In this document: positions 1-8,650 of the stretch, piece by piece
Layout of the letters: each line of letters begins with the position of its first letter
Position numbering within the stretch: the stretch's first letter is position 1
Assembly (NCBI GenBank): GCA_964351745.1
Contig: CAYGPI010000054.1
Span: forward strand, 1 to 19,872
Length of the DNA: 19,872 nt
From: CAYNJF01 sp964351745
Lineage (GTDB): Bacteria > Pseudomonadota > Gammaproteobacteria > Berkiellales > Berkiellaceae
Direction: 5' to 3'
Notes under the pieces: model-generated
Seen by the model: only the letters and a program-made list of their open reading frames with translations
Told to the model about the DNA's origin: nothing
Databases searched by the model: none
Program-made: the position numbers and the translations under genes

Positions 1-26
1 CACGAAAGATAGCCTTTTGAAAAGAC

Positions 27-236
27 TTATTCGCTACCTTCTGCCCCTGACCCAGGATTTGCAACGCCGTTCTTTTCATCTTGAATTCTTTGGTAGATTT
101 CTTCACGATGAACAGAGATTTCTTTTGGAGCGTTAACCCCTATACGAACTTGGTTACCTTTCACACCAAGCACCGTCACTGTGACTTCGTCACCAATCAT
201 CAGCGTTTCACCAACGCGTCTTGTTAAAATAAGCAT
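27..236 (-). CDS. csrA: Carbon storage regulator CsrA
   Basis: CsrA is a small dimeric RNA-binding protein that binds ANGGA motifs near ribosome-binding sites and changes translation and mRNA stability. In Legionellales relatives it helps control the switch between replicative and transmissive phases. The 69-residue product begins MLILTRRVGETLMIGDEV and carries the RNA-contacting VHREEIYQRIQ segment; by memory it is nearly identical to E. coli CsrA over the first 57 residues, followed by a divergent Gly/Glu-rich tail. The ATG at 236 is preferred over one 21 bases upstream because GAAGGAG lies just before it and the family starts with MLIL. That ribosome-binding site contains an AAGGA core, so autoregulation is possible. 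It is the last gene of the block, 39 bases after lysC. Confidence 0.97.
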   Translation of the reverse strand: MLILTRRVGETLMIGDEVTVTVLGVKGNQVRIGVNAPKEISVHREEIYQRIQDEKNGVANPGSGAEGSE

Positions 237-275
237 GAATACTCCTTCAGTTGGCAACCATCTCTGTTATTAGAA

Positions 276-1517
276 TCAGGCCGCCGTGTTCTCCTCAATA
301 GGTGCTTGATGCAAACCAAAAGCTGCATGTAACGCTCTCACGCCCAGCTCTAAGTATTTTTCGTCCATAACCACAGAAACTTTAATTTCTGAAGTTGATA
401 TCAGCTGGATATTGATCCCTTCTTCGCCAAATACTTTAAACATGGTACTGGCTATTCCCGCATGAGATCGCATACCTACACCTACCAAAGAAAGCTTGGC
501 AATTTTATCGTCTCCAATCACATCCGTTCCACTAACCGCTTTGCAAACTTCTTTCAAAAGAAGCAAAGCTTTCTTATAGTCACGACGATGCACTGTAAAA
601 GTGAAATCTGTCGTGTCACCAATTCCTTGGTTTTGAATAATCATATCTACTTCAATATTGGCATCACTAATGGGACACAATATGCTAGCAGCTACGCCCG
701 GAACATCCGGAACACCGCGAATAATAAGCTTAGCTTCATCACGGTTAAACGCGATACCAGAAACAACTGGCTCTTCCATGTTATTTTCCTCAAACGTAAT
801 TAACGTACCCGGCCCTTCTTGAAAAGTCGATTTAACCCTTAAAGGAACATTATATTTCCCAGCAAACTCAACTGCCCTAATCTGTAAGACTTTGGCCCCT
901 AAACTTGCTAGCTCTAACATTTCTTCAAAGGTCACTCGGCTCATGCGCCTAGCCTCTGGAACTACTCGTGGATCTGTCGTATAAACACCATCGACATCCG
1001 TAAATATCTGGCATTCATCAGCATCCAAAGCAGCAGCCAAGGCGACCGCTGTGGTATCCGAGCCACCACGACCCAAGGTCGTAATATTTTGCTGAGCATC
1101 AACACCTTGAAACCCTGCAACAACAACGACATGACCCGCCGCCAAATCATGACGAATTTTAATATCGTCGATATCTAAAATTCGTGCTTTATTCGGCACA
1201 CTTTCAGTCAATATCGGCACCTGGGCACCGGTATACGATTTCGCAGAGCATCCCAGTTGATTCAATGCCATGGCCAATAAAGCCATCGTCATTTGTTCGC
1301 CAGTTGATAACAGAACATCGAGCTCTCTTGGGGCAGGACTGTCCGATATATCAAATGCCATCGCTTCAAGTTTATCGGTGCTTCCACCCATAGCGGAAAC
1401 AACAACAACAACGCTATGCCCTTGTTTTCTTGTTTGAGAAACCAATCTGGCAACATGTTGGATACAAGCTGTATCCTTAACTGATGTCCCACCAAATTTT
1501 TGTACAATAAGTGTCAT
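276..1517 (-). CDS. lysC: Aspartate kinase (monofunctional, lysine-type with two ACT domains)
   Basis: Phosphorylates L-aspartate, the first step toward lysine, threonine, methionine and diaminopimelate. The 413-residue product has the N-terminal KFGGTS motif (residues 7-12), VSAMGG (40-45), STGEQ (71-75), GRGGSDTT (149-156) and the nucleotide-site segment FTDVDGVYTTDPR (172-184). Two ACT regulatory domains follow at about 265-340 and 345-405. Length and layout match the stand-alone alpha2beta2 enzymes of Pseudomonas, Bacillus and Corynebacterium rather than ThrA or MetL fusions, so feedback by lysine and/or threonine is likely. The regulatory half has its own internal start (see the separate entry). 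The gene lies 66 bases after alaS and 39 before csrA, probably in one transcript. Confidence 0.96.
   Translation of the reverse strand: MTLIVQKFGGTSVKDTACIQHVARLVSQTRKQGHSVVVVVSAMGGSTDKLEAMAFDISDSPAPRELDVLLSTGEQMTMALLAMALNQLGCSAKSYTGAQVPILTESVPNKARILDIDDIKIRHDLAAGHVVVVAGFQGVDAQQNITTLGRGGSDTTAVALAAALDADECQIFTDVDGVYTTDPRVVPEARRMSRVTFEEMLELASLGAKVLQIRAVEFAGKYNVPLRVKSTFQEGPGTLITFEENNMEEPVVSGIAFNRDEAKLIIRGVPDVPGVAASILCPISDANIEVDMIIQNQGIGDTTDFTFTVHRRDYKKALLLLKEVCKAVSGTDVIGDDKIAKLSLVGVGMRSHAGIASTMFKVFGEEGINIQLISTSEIKVSVVMDEKYLELGVRALHAAFGLHQAPIEENTAA
777..791 (-). promoter_or_regulatory. Internal ribosome-binding site and start codon for the aspartate kinase beta subunit
   Basis: Inside lysC, on the coding strand, GAGGA (787-791) stands seven bases before an in-frame ATG (777-779, residue Met247). 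Starting there would give a 167-residue protein (276..779) beginning MEEPVVSG and holding both ACT domains. The beta subunit of Corynebacterium aspartate kinase starts at the equivalent place with a very similar MEEAVLTG sequence (from memory). The spacing is ideal, so separate beta-subunit synthesis is likely. Confidence 0.65.
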
Positions 1518-1556
1518 CCGTTTCTTCCATTGCAGCGCGAAAGTCTATCACGAAGT

Positions 1557-1578
1557 GAAAATTCAACCAATATGGTTG
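1557..1578 (-). terminator. Weak hairpin with short T run after alaS
   Basis: A perfect six-base inverted repeat (CAACCA, three-base loop, TGGTTG at 1564-1578) lies just after the alaS stop codon. On the minus strand it is followed by AATTTTC. The stem is short and only four T residues follow, so it may attenuate rather than stop transcription into lysC and csrA. Confidence 0.35.
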
Positions 1579-1583
1579 GAAAC

Positions 1584-4181
1584 CTAAATTCTGTCTTTTA
1601 CCCAATCAAACACAGATTTAAGCGCTTTATCAAGGTTTTCTGGTTGATTCCCGCCAGCTTGAGCCATATCAGCCCTACCTCCCCCCTTTCCACCAACCTG
1701 CTGAGCAACAAAGTTGACCAACTCTCCTGCAGAAAAAGTACTTGTTTTGTCCTTAGTGACGCCAGCAATAACACTAACTTTATCTGCGTTAGCAACTGCA
1801 AGCACAACAACACCTGAGCCAATTTTGCTTTTTAGGGTATCTAAAAGACCGCGCAGCATTTTAGGTTCGCCTTGTGGCAATTTATAAGATAGTACTTTTA
1901 TATCGCCAATTAACTCTGCTTGATCTGATAAATCATCACCCTTAGCGCTAGCCGCTTTAACGCTTAAAATTTCATTCTCTTTTTCAAGCTGTTTAACTTT
2001 TGCGATTAACTGACTTAATTTTTCGGTAGCGGCTTTTCTATCAACTCTCAAAACAGAGCATAAGCTATTTAACTGCTGCTCACTGGCTGATAGATATCTA
2101 AAAGCTCCAACCCCAGTTAAAGCTTCAATACGTCTCACGCCTGCTGCAATACCAGATTCCTGGGTGATTTTAAAAAGGCCAATATCCCCAGTTCGATTAA
2201 CGTGGGTACCACCGCATAACTCTACTGAAAACTTGTCTCCCATACTTAAAACACGAACTTTATCGCCGTATTTTTCCCCAAACAAGGCCATAGCTCCAGC
2301 TTTTGAAGCTTCCTTCATGCTCATTTCTTGCGTTTTAACCGTCGTGTTCAAACGTATTTGATCATTAACCAAAGTTTCGATTATGGCCAACTGCTCTGGC
2401 GTCACACTATCGTCATGAGTGAAGTCGAATCGCAGTCTTTCCGGAGAAACTAACGATCCCTTTTGTTGAACATGCTCTCCCAAAACTTGGCGAAGTACGG
2501 CATGTAATAAATGCGTTGCGGAATGATTCAAGCGAGTTTGTTGGCGAGAAAAAGACTCAACTTGCCCCTGGAGCTTATCTCCAACTTGAAGCGACCCACT
2601 CTCTAGGACACCGAGATGCAGGTGAGCATGTTGTGCTTTTTGTGTATCTTGTACTTTAAAAACTGTTGAATTGGCTAAAAGAGCGCCTTTATCACCTACC
2701 TGACCACCAGACTCGGCATAAAAAGGAGTCTGATCTAAAACAACTGCGCCTTGCTCACCAGCCTTTAACGACGAGACAAGTTCACCATCTCTGATAATGG
2801 CACTCACGCAGACTGGATAATCCAGATCTTGATACCCAACAAAATCAGTGGTCCCAAGATCATGATTAAGCTGGTGATAATCTCCTTGAAATTGAGATCC
2901 CGCACGCGCACGCTCTCGCTGGCTTGTCATTTCTTGCTCAAATCCTAGCTCATCAATCTTTAAGCCTCGCTCTCTTGCAATATCAGCCGTTAAATCCATA
3001 GGGAAGCCATAAGTGTCATATAACTTGAAAATGACGTCACCTGGGATGGTTTTATCTTTTAATTTTAAGAGATCTGCTTCTAAGATTTTCATACCTTGAT
3101 CAAGCGTTTTCTCAAATTGGCGCTCTTCTTTTAAAATAATTTTTTCGATATAACTTTGCTTTTCAACAAGCTCTGGATAGGCCTCACCCATTTCAGAAAC
3201 TAAAGAAGCCACACAACGATGAAAGAAAGCTTCTTTGGCACCAACTTTAAAACCGTGACGGATGGCCCGTCGCATGATTCGTCTTAAAACATAACCTCGC
3301 CCTTCATTCGTAGGGACAACACCATCAATCATTAAAAAAGCAACTGAGCGAATATGATCGGCAATCACGCGCAACGATTGCTGAGCCAAATCTTGGCATC
3401 CAACAATGTCAGCAATGTCTCGGATTAAGACTTGAAATAAATCCACCTCGTAATTACTGTGGACACCTTGAACCACGGCTGCTAACCGCTCTAAACCCAT
3501 ACCAGTATCAACCGAAGGTTTAGGGAGTGGCGTCATCGAGCCATCGGCAGCTCGATTATATTGCATAAAAACTAAGTTCCAAATTTCTATATACCGATCG
3601 CCATCTTCTTCGGGTGTGCCTGGCGGCCCTCCTGGAACATCTTCGCCATGATCGTAAAAAATTTCAGTGCAAGGACCACATGGCCCCGTATCTCCCATGG
3701 ACCAAAAGTTATCTTTTTCCCCGCACCGAGAAAGACGATCTTTTGGAACACCAATATCGTTAAGCCAAATATCTGCCGCTTCATCATCTTGGGTGTAAAC
3801 AGTCACCCATAATTTCTCTTTGGGAATGCTTAACTCTTTAGTGATAAAATCCCAGGCGAGTTGAATAGCTTCTTTCTTGAAATAATCCCCAAAACTGAAA
3901 TTACCTAACATCTCAAAAAAAGTATGATGACGAGCTGTATAACCTACATTTTCTAAATCATTATGTTTGCCACCAGCACGAACGCAACGCTGGCTGCTGA
4001 CAGCTCGCATATAAGGCCTATTCTCACGGCCTAAAAACACATCTTTAAATTGCACCATACCAGCATTAACAAACAACAAAGTGTCATCGTTATAAGGAAT
4101 AAGTGGGCTTGATGGCACAAGAGTGTGCCCATTCTTTTCAAAATAATCAAAAAATAAACGACGTAATGCCTGCAGTCTCAT
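1584..4181 (-). CDS. alaS: Alanine--tRNA ligase
   Basis: Charges tRNA(Ala) with alanine and edits mischarged Ser- and Gly-tRNA(Ala). The 865-residue length matches bacterial AlaRS. The class II aminoacylation domain occupies about residues 1-235, including NAGMVQFKDVFLG (39-51) and DTGMGLERL (225-233). The tRNA-recognition region follows. The editing domain has its zinc ligands HSATH (553-557) and CGGTH (656-660). A coiled segment near 718-747 leads to the C-Ala domain with its Gly-rich motif near 830-844. The start at 4181 has AGGTG about six bases upstream and fits the family N-terminus. It lies 42 bases after recX. No missing catalytic residue or frame break is seen. Confidence 0.98.
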   Translation of the reverse strand: MRLQALRRLFFDYFEKNGHTLVPSSPLIPYNDDTLLFVNAGMVQFKDVFLGRENRPYMRAVSSQRCVRAGGKHNDLENVGYTARHHTFFEMLGNFSFGDYFKKEAIQLAWDFITKELSIPKEKLWVTVYTQDDEAADIWLNDIGVPKDRLSRCGEKDNFWSMGDTGPCGPCTEIFYDHGEDVPGGPPGTPEEDGDRYIEIWNLVFMQYNRAADGSMTPLPKPSVDTGMGLERLAAVVQGVHSNYEVDLFQVLIRDIADIVGCQDLAQQSLRVIADHIRSVAFLMIDGVVPTNEGRGYVLRRIMRRAIRHGFKVGAKEAFFHRCVASLVSEMGEAYPELVEKQSYIEKIILKEERQFEKTLDQGMKILEADLLKLKDKTIPGDVIFKLYDTYGFPMDLTADIARERGLKIDELGFEQEMTSQRERARAGSQFQGDYHQLNHDLGTTDFVGYQDLDYPVCVSAIIRDGELVSSLKAGEQGAVVLDQTPFYAESGGQVGDKGALLANSTVFKVQDTQKAQHAHLHLGVLESGSLQVGDKLQGQVESFSRQQTRLNHSATHLLHAVLRQVLGEHVQQKGSLVSPERLRFDFTHDDSVTPEQLAIIETLVNDQIRLNTTVKTQEMSMKEASKAGAMALFGEKYGDKVRVLSMGDKFSVELCGGTHVNRTGDIGLFKITQESGIAAGVRRIEALTGVGAFRYLSASEQQLNSLCSVLRVDRKAATEKLSQLIAKVKQLEKENEILSVKAASAKGDDLSDQAELIGDIKVLSYKLPQGEPKMLRGLLDTLKSKIGSGVVVLAVANADKVSVIAGVTKDKTSTFSAGELVNFVAQQVGGKGGGRADMAQAGGNQPENLDKALKSVFDWVKDRI

Positions 4182-4223
4182 CTTTCACACCTGATAAGTT
4201 AGTTTCTTAATATTTTATCGTGG

Positions 4224-4682
4224 TTAATCGAAAAATGATAGCTCATCTGAGGTAGAAATAGCAGCATTTGCGTCTTCTAGATAAAATCCGCGGCGCGTTA
4301 GAAATTGTAGTTGCTTAGCTTTTAACCTTAAATCACTTTCAAGCTCGCTTCCAAAGCGCTTTTGCTTCGCATGAAACGCAGCTAAACGCCAGTTGGCTTT
4401 CTTCCACTCTTCGTGACTCTGGATTCGATATGAAGAAAAATCATGCCCCAGAAGCTCCGCCTTAATTTTGTTTGGGCCTGAGCCACTAGATAATCGATAC
4501 CTTATCATGCAGCCAATAAATCTATCGTCATCTAAATATTTGGCTTGGATCATTTGCTCGATGGCGACTGCGATCTCATCAGCATCATAACCTTTTTGCG
4601 CAAGCTTGGCTGAAAGCTCGTGCACCGAATGCTCTCGGCGCGCGAGCAATGCAAGAGCTTTGCTCTTAGCACTCATAGCCAT
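4224..4682 (-). CDS. recX: Regulatory protein RecX
   Basis: RecX binds RecA and the RecA-DNA filament and limits filament growth and recombinase activity. The 152-residue product is all-helical, with the family's tandem three-helix repeats: AlaLeu-rich helices at the N-terminus, LDDDRFI (50-56), and GSGPNKIKAEL (67-77), which matches the conserved loop before a repeat. It directly follows recA after 65 bases, the usual partner arrangement. Two possible starts lie six bases apart (4682 and 4676); neither has a strong Shine-Dalgarno, so translation may depend on the upstream recA message. No clear terminator is visible between recA and recX. Confidence 0.9.
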   Translation of the reverse strand: MAMSAKSKALALLARREHSVHELSAKLAQKGYDADEIAVAIEQMIQAKYLDDDRFIGCMIRYRLSSGSGPNKIKAELLGHDFSSYRIQSHEEWKKANWRLAAFHAKQKRFGSELESDLRLKAKQLQFLTRRGFYLEDANAAISTSDELSFFD

Positions 4683-4747
4683 TACAACTGATTCTTAAGT
4701 TTTGTTGCCATTTTGCTCAACGTCCTAAAAATCACTCACTTAAGCGA

Positions 4748-5839
4748 TTACGCATCAACAGTGTCTTCAGGTTCAGATTCCGACTTTTTAACTCGCTTAG
4801 CCGGTTTCTTCTCAGTACTAGACGCCGACGCCACGGGTACTTTCACATCAGGTAACAACTTAGCTCTGATCTCTTTCTCTATAGAATCTGCTAATTCAGG
4901 ATGTTCCTTCAAATATTCGCGCACATTCTCTTTACCTTGACCAATACGAGTTCCCTGACAGCTATACCAAGCACCAGCTTTCTCTATCAAACCAAACTTA
5001 ACACCGTAAGCAATGATTTCACCTAATTTAGAAATACCCTGGCCATACATAATTTCAAATTCAGCTTGTTTAAACGGAGGAGCAACTTTGTTTTTAACAA
5101 CTTTGACGCGAGTTTCAGAACCAATAACTTCTTCACCTTTCTTTATAGCGCCTGTACGACGAATATCTAAACGTACAGAAGCATAAAACTTAAGCGCATT
5201 ACCACCAGTTGTTGTTTCTGGGTTACCGAACATCACACCAATTTTCATACGAATTTGGTTAATAAAAATAACTAAAGTATTTGAGCGCTTAATATTACCA
5301 GTCAATTTTCTAAGTGCTTGAGACATTAACCTTGCTTGTAAACCAACATGATGATCACCCATCTCGCCTTCAATTTCAGCTTTAGGCGTTAAGGCAGCAA
5401 CCGAATCGACAACAACTAAATCAACAGCACCACTTCTCACCAACATATCTGTAATTTCTAAAGCTTGCTCACCAGTATCTGGCTGAGAAACCAACATATC
5501 TTCTAAAGTAACGCCTAATTTCTCAGCATAAATGGGATCTAAAGCATGCTCTGCATCGACAAAAGCTGCTGTGCCACCCATTTTTTGGCATTCTGCAATC
5601 ACTTGTAAGGTCAGCGTTGTTTTACCTGAAGATTCTGGTCCATAAATTTCAACAACTCGCCCTTTTGGCAGACCACCTATGCCAAGCGCAGCATCAATCC
5701 CAATCGAGCCCGTTGAAATGGCTTCAATATCATTAATAATAGTTTGTTTGTCACCCAACCTCATTACCGAGCCTTTACCAAATTGGCGATCGATTTGAGA
5801 TAGCGCAGCATCAAGCGCTTTGGTTTTATTGTCGTCCAT
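4748..5839 (-). CDS. recA: Recombinase RecA
   Basis: ATP-dependent strand-exchange protein for homologous recombination and repair. The 363-residue product has an N-terminal polymerisation helix, Walker A GPESSGKT (67-74), Walker B LVVVDSVAAL (141-150), and the DNA-binding L2 region with MFGNPETTTGGNALKF near 200-220. The C-terminal tail is Lys-rich then acidic, typical of proteobacterial RecA. The start at 5839 has AAGG about ten bases upstream. The gene is divergent from mutS across a 208-base gap and is followed by recX. It has a good promoter but no complete LexA operator (see promoter entry). Confidence 0.98.
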   Translation of the reverse strand: MDDNKTKALDAALSQIDRQFGKGSVMRLGDKQTIINDIEAISTGSIGIDAALGIGGLPKGRVVEIYGPESSGKTTLTLQVIAECQKMGGTAAFVDAEHALDPIYAEKLGVTLEDMLVSQPDTGEQALEITDMLVRSGAVDLVVVDSVAALTPKAEIEGEMGDHHVGLQARLMSQALRKLTGNIKRSNTLVIFINQIRMKIGVMFGNPETTTGGNALKFYASVRLDIRRTGAIKKGEEVIGSETRVKVVKNKVAPPFKQAEFEIMYGQGISKLGEIIAYGVKFGLIEKAGAWYSCQGTRIGQGKENVREYLKEHPELADSIEKEIRAKLLPDVKVPVASASSTEKKPAKRVKKSESEPEDTVDA

Positions 5840-5889
5840 TCGTATCTACCTTACCGTTGTGTTAAATATGTCTCTTGATTTTTGTACTT

Positions 5890-5917
5890 ATTATAGACTG
5901 TCGTCAATTACTTGCAA
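5890..5917 (-). promoter_or_regulatory. Predicted sigma-70 promoter of recA
   Basis: On the minus strand TTGCAA (5912-5917) and a perfect TATAAT (5890-5895) are separated by 16 bases, about 50 bases before the recA ATG. A gammaproteobacterial LexA box would read CTGT, eight bases, ACAG. Only a half match (CTGT, eight bases, ACTT at 5898-5913, plus strand) overlaps the spacer. I therefore see a promoter without a convincing SOS operator. Confidence 0.6.
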
Positions 5918-6047
5918 AGCTATTCCAAAAAATACGTACTTTTACATGTTTTAAATAACTTAATTAAGAATTGGCTTTGCAGCACTTCATAAAACTCCGT
6001 GTTAAAATATCACAAAATTTCCAACATTAAACAGTTAGTCGTAAAAC

Positions 6048-8633
6048 ATGAATTATCCACTTAGCGCTCAAGAGCTTTCTGCCCATACACCAATGATGCA
6101 ACAATTTTTAACGATTAAAGCAGATCATCAAGACAAACTTCTCTTTTACCGAATGGGTGATTTCTATGAGCTCTTTTTTGAGGATGCCAAAGAGGCCGCC
6201 GAGCTTTTAGATCTCACCTTAACGCATCGAGGTCGCGCCAATGGCGAGCCAATTCCCATGGCAGGTGTTCCCTATCATGCGGCTGAAAGTTATTTAGCAA
6301 GACTATTGAATATGGGACAAAGTGTTGCCATTTGTGAGCAAATTGGCGATCCAGCGACCAGCAAAGGTCCTGTAGAGCGCCAAGTCGTGCGACTTTTAAC
6401 CCCAGGAACTCTCACCGACGAAGCACTCTTGCAATCCAATGAAGAAAACCTTGTGGCAGCTGTTTTTGCGAAAGGCAAAAAATTTGGCATCGCTTATCTT
6501 GAGCTGGCCAGTGGACGATTTTCTCTGACAGAGCTAGATTCCCTTTCGCAATTTGAAAGTGAAATACAACGGATCGCACCTAAAGAATGTTTGATCCCTG
6601 AAGATTTTAAAGAGCGAAAACGCCTTAAAAAGATTGTGTGTCTGCGCAGCCGAGCTGTCTGGGACTTTGATCTCAATAATGCCATCAAAAACTTATGTGA
6701 GCATTTTAAAGTCCATACCCTTGAGTCTTTCGGACTCAGTCCGTTTCCTATTGCAACAGCCGCTGCAGGCTGTCTTTTACAATATGCCTATGAGACCCAG
6801 CTGGCAGCGATACCTCACTTGCAAAAGCTTCGTGTTGAGCGTCCACAAGATGGTTTATTCTTAGACAAGCATACTCGAGATAATTTAGAAATAAGCCAGA
6901 ATTTGCGTGGTGGTAAAGAGCATACTCTGCTAAAACTACTGGATAAAACACGCACTCCCATGGGCTCGCGCATGCTCAGTCGTTGGTTAAACAAGCCTCT
7001 GCGTAACCATAAAACGTTGATGCAACGCTTAGATTGCATCCAGGAATTACTCGACCATACTGTTTTGCCTGAGCTACAAACAACTTTGCAACTCATAGGC
7101 GATATGGAGCGCATCCTTTCTCGTGTGGCATTAAAATCAGCGAGACCACGAGATTTAATCAGGCTCAAAACAGGCCTTCAAGCGATCCCAACACTGCTAA
7201 CCAACTTAAATTTGCCTAAAGACAGTACGCTAGCCGCACGAATCAAAAATATTCGAACCCATCATGAAATCGCGAACCTCTTAGAGCAAGCCATTGTTGA
7301 TAATCCACCTATGATTATTCGAGACGGTGGCGTTATCAAAGAAAAATTTGATGCTGAGCTCGATGAACTCAAAGCCATTAGTACAAACCATGATGATTTG
7401 CTCAAGAAAATTGAAGAGCGTGAACAAAAACGGACAGGCTTAAATACGCTCAAAGTTGGCTATAATCGCGTTCATGGTTTTTATATTGAAATAAGTAAAG
7501 CTCAGGCGCTTCAAGCACCGAAAGAATATAACCGAAGGCAAACCCTTAAAAACGCTGAGCGATTTATTACCACCGAGCTTAAATCTCTAGAAGATAAAGT
7601 TTTAAAAGCTAAAGAAGAATCTCTAAGCCTTGAAAAAGCTATCTATCAAAGCCTACTTGAAAACTTGTGTGATGCGGTGAGAGAGATGCAAGCCACCGCC
7701 GCATATATTGCACAAGTCGATGTTTTAGCGAACCTTGCCCATCGGGCAGAGCAACTTAATTATTGCAAACCTACCTTTTGCGATAAGCCTACCTTGCATA
7801 TTCAAGGTGGCCGTCACCCTGTCATCGAAGAAGCCTTAAGCGAAGCTTTTGTGCCTAATGACCTAAACTTTAAAGATAACGAAAGAATGTTACTCATCAC
7901 AGGCCCTAATATGGGTGGCAAATCCACCTATATGCGGCAAACAGCTATCATCGTCTTACTAGCCCACATTGGATCTTTTGTGCCTGCACAAGCTGCAACC
8001 ATCGGCCCCATCGACAGAATATTTACTCGCATTGGCGCCCAAGACGACTTAGCGTCTGGTCGCTCCACCTTTATGGTTGAAATGACTGAAACAGCAGAAA
8101 TTTTACACCATGCGACACCGGAAAGTTTAGTGTTGATGGATGAGATAGGTCGAGGTACAAGCACATACGATGGGCTTTCCTTAGCCTGGGCTGTGGCTGA
8201 GCACTTAAGCGAAGTCACTCAAGCCTTTACTTTATTCTCAACGCATTATTTTGAGCTAACGATACTAGCCGAACAATTAAAACACGCGACCAATGTTCAC
8301 TTAGATGCCAAAGAGCATGAAAGAGGTCTTAGTTTTTTCCACAAAGTTGAAAAAGGCCCAGCCAACCAAAGTTACGGCTTACAAGTCGCAAAATTAAGCG
8401 GTGTCCCCAATATAATCATTAAAAAAGCCCAAGCCAAATTAAAAACTCTGGAAACTTTAAATCATAAAGCAACATCCAATATAGCCATAGAGACGCCGCT
8501 TGAATCCGTAGAAAAATCAGCTCTAGAAAACCTTTTAGAGTCCATTGAGCCTGATGAGCTTACCCCCAAGCAAGCTTTAGAAGCTTTATACAAACTAAAA
8601 GAGACACAGCCATCTTCCATAACATCATATTAA
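6048..8633 (+). CDS. mutS: DNA mismatch repair protein MutS
   Basis: Recognises mismatches and small loops and, with MutL, starts strand-specific repair. The 861-residue product has the N-terminal mismatch-reading Phe-x-Glu motif (Phe39-Tyr-Glu41 in GDFYELF), connector, lever and clamp domains, then the ABC-type ATPase. The ATPase has Walker A GPNMGGKST (619-627), Walker B LVLMDEIGRG (694-703) and the FSTHYFEL switch (730-737). The C-terminal LTPKQALEALYKLKE (838-852) matches the tetramer-forming tail, so the protein is complete. The start at 6048 agrees with the family N-terminus (AHTPMMQQ at 12-19). A possible promoter lies in the 5965-6015 AT-rich stretch but no clean pair of boxes was found. 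An ATPase gene follows 17 bases after the stop. Confidence 0.97.
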   Translation: MNYPLSAQELSAHTPMMQQFLTIKADHQDKLLFYRMGDFYELFFEDAKEAAELLDLTLTHRGRANGEPIPMAGVPYHAAESYLARLLNMGQSVAICEQIGDPATSKGPVERQVVRLLTPGTLTDEALLQSNEENLVAAVFAKGKKFGIAYLELASGRFSLTELDSLSQFESEIQRIAPKECLIPEDFKERKRLKKIVCLRSRAVWDFDLNNAIKNLCEHFKVHTLESFGLSPFPIATAAAGCLLQYAYETQLAAIPHLQKLRVERPQDGLFLDKHTRDNLEISQNLRGGKEHTLLKLLDKTRTPMGSRMLSRWLNKPLRNHKTLMQRLDCIQELLDHTVLPELQTTLQLIGDMERILSRVALKSARPRDLIRLKTGLQAIPTLLTNLNLPKDSTLAARIKNIRTHHEIANLLEQAIVDNPPMIIRDGGVIKEKFDAELDELKAISTNHDDLLKKIEEREQKRTGLNTLKVGYNRVHGFYIEISKAQALQAPKEYNRRQTLKNAERFITTELKSLEDKVLKAKEESLSLEKAIYQSLLENLCDAVREMQATAAYIAQVDVLANLAHRAEQLNYCKPTFCDKPTLHIQGGRHPVIEEALSEAFVPNDLNFKDNERMLLITGPNMGGKSTYMRQTAIIVLLAHIGSFVPAQAATIGPIDRIFTRIGAQDDLASGRSTFMVEMTETAEILHHATPESLVLMDEIGRGTSTYDGLSLAWAVAEHLSEVTQAFTLFSTHYFELTILAEQLKHATNVHLDAKEHERGLSFFHKVEKGPANQSYGLQVAKLSGVPNIIIKKAQAKLKTLETLNHKATSNIAIETPLESVEKSALENLLESIEPDELTPKQALEALYKLKETQPSSITSY

Positions 8634-8650
8634 CTACGTAGAGCCAAGTC

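Noticed and set aside
1..26. tRNA or terminator downstream of csrA
   Set aside because: Only 26 bases are available; no cloverleaf fragment or hairpin of useful length is visible.
237..257. Longer csrA start (ATG at 257, seven extra residues MPTEGVF)
   Set aside because: CsrA proteins begin MLIL, and the strong GAAGGAG site lies inside this extension, directly before the ATG at 236.
462..803. Open frame of 113 codons antisense to lysC
   Set aside because: It lies wholly within the conserved ACT-domain coding region and is basic low-similarity sequence expected of an antisense frame.
5898..5913. LexA (SOS) box at the recA promoter
   Set aside because: Only CTGT and AC of the second half match; the ACAG half site is lost, so it is not called.
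6815..7168. Open frame of 117 codons antisense to mutS
   Set aside because: It is a shadow of conserved mutS coding sequence, with no ribosome-binding site and no recognisable domain.
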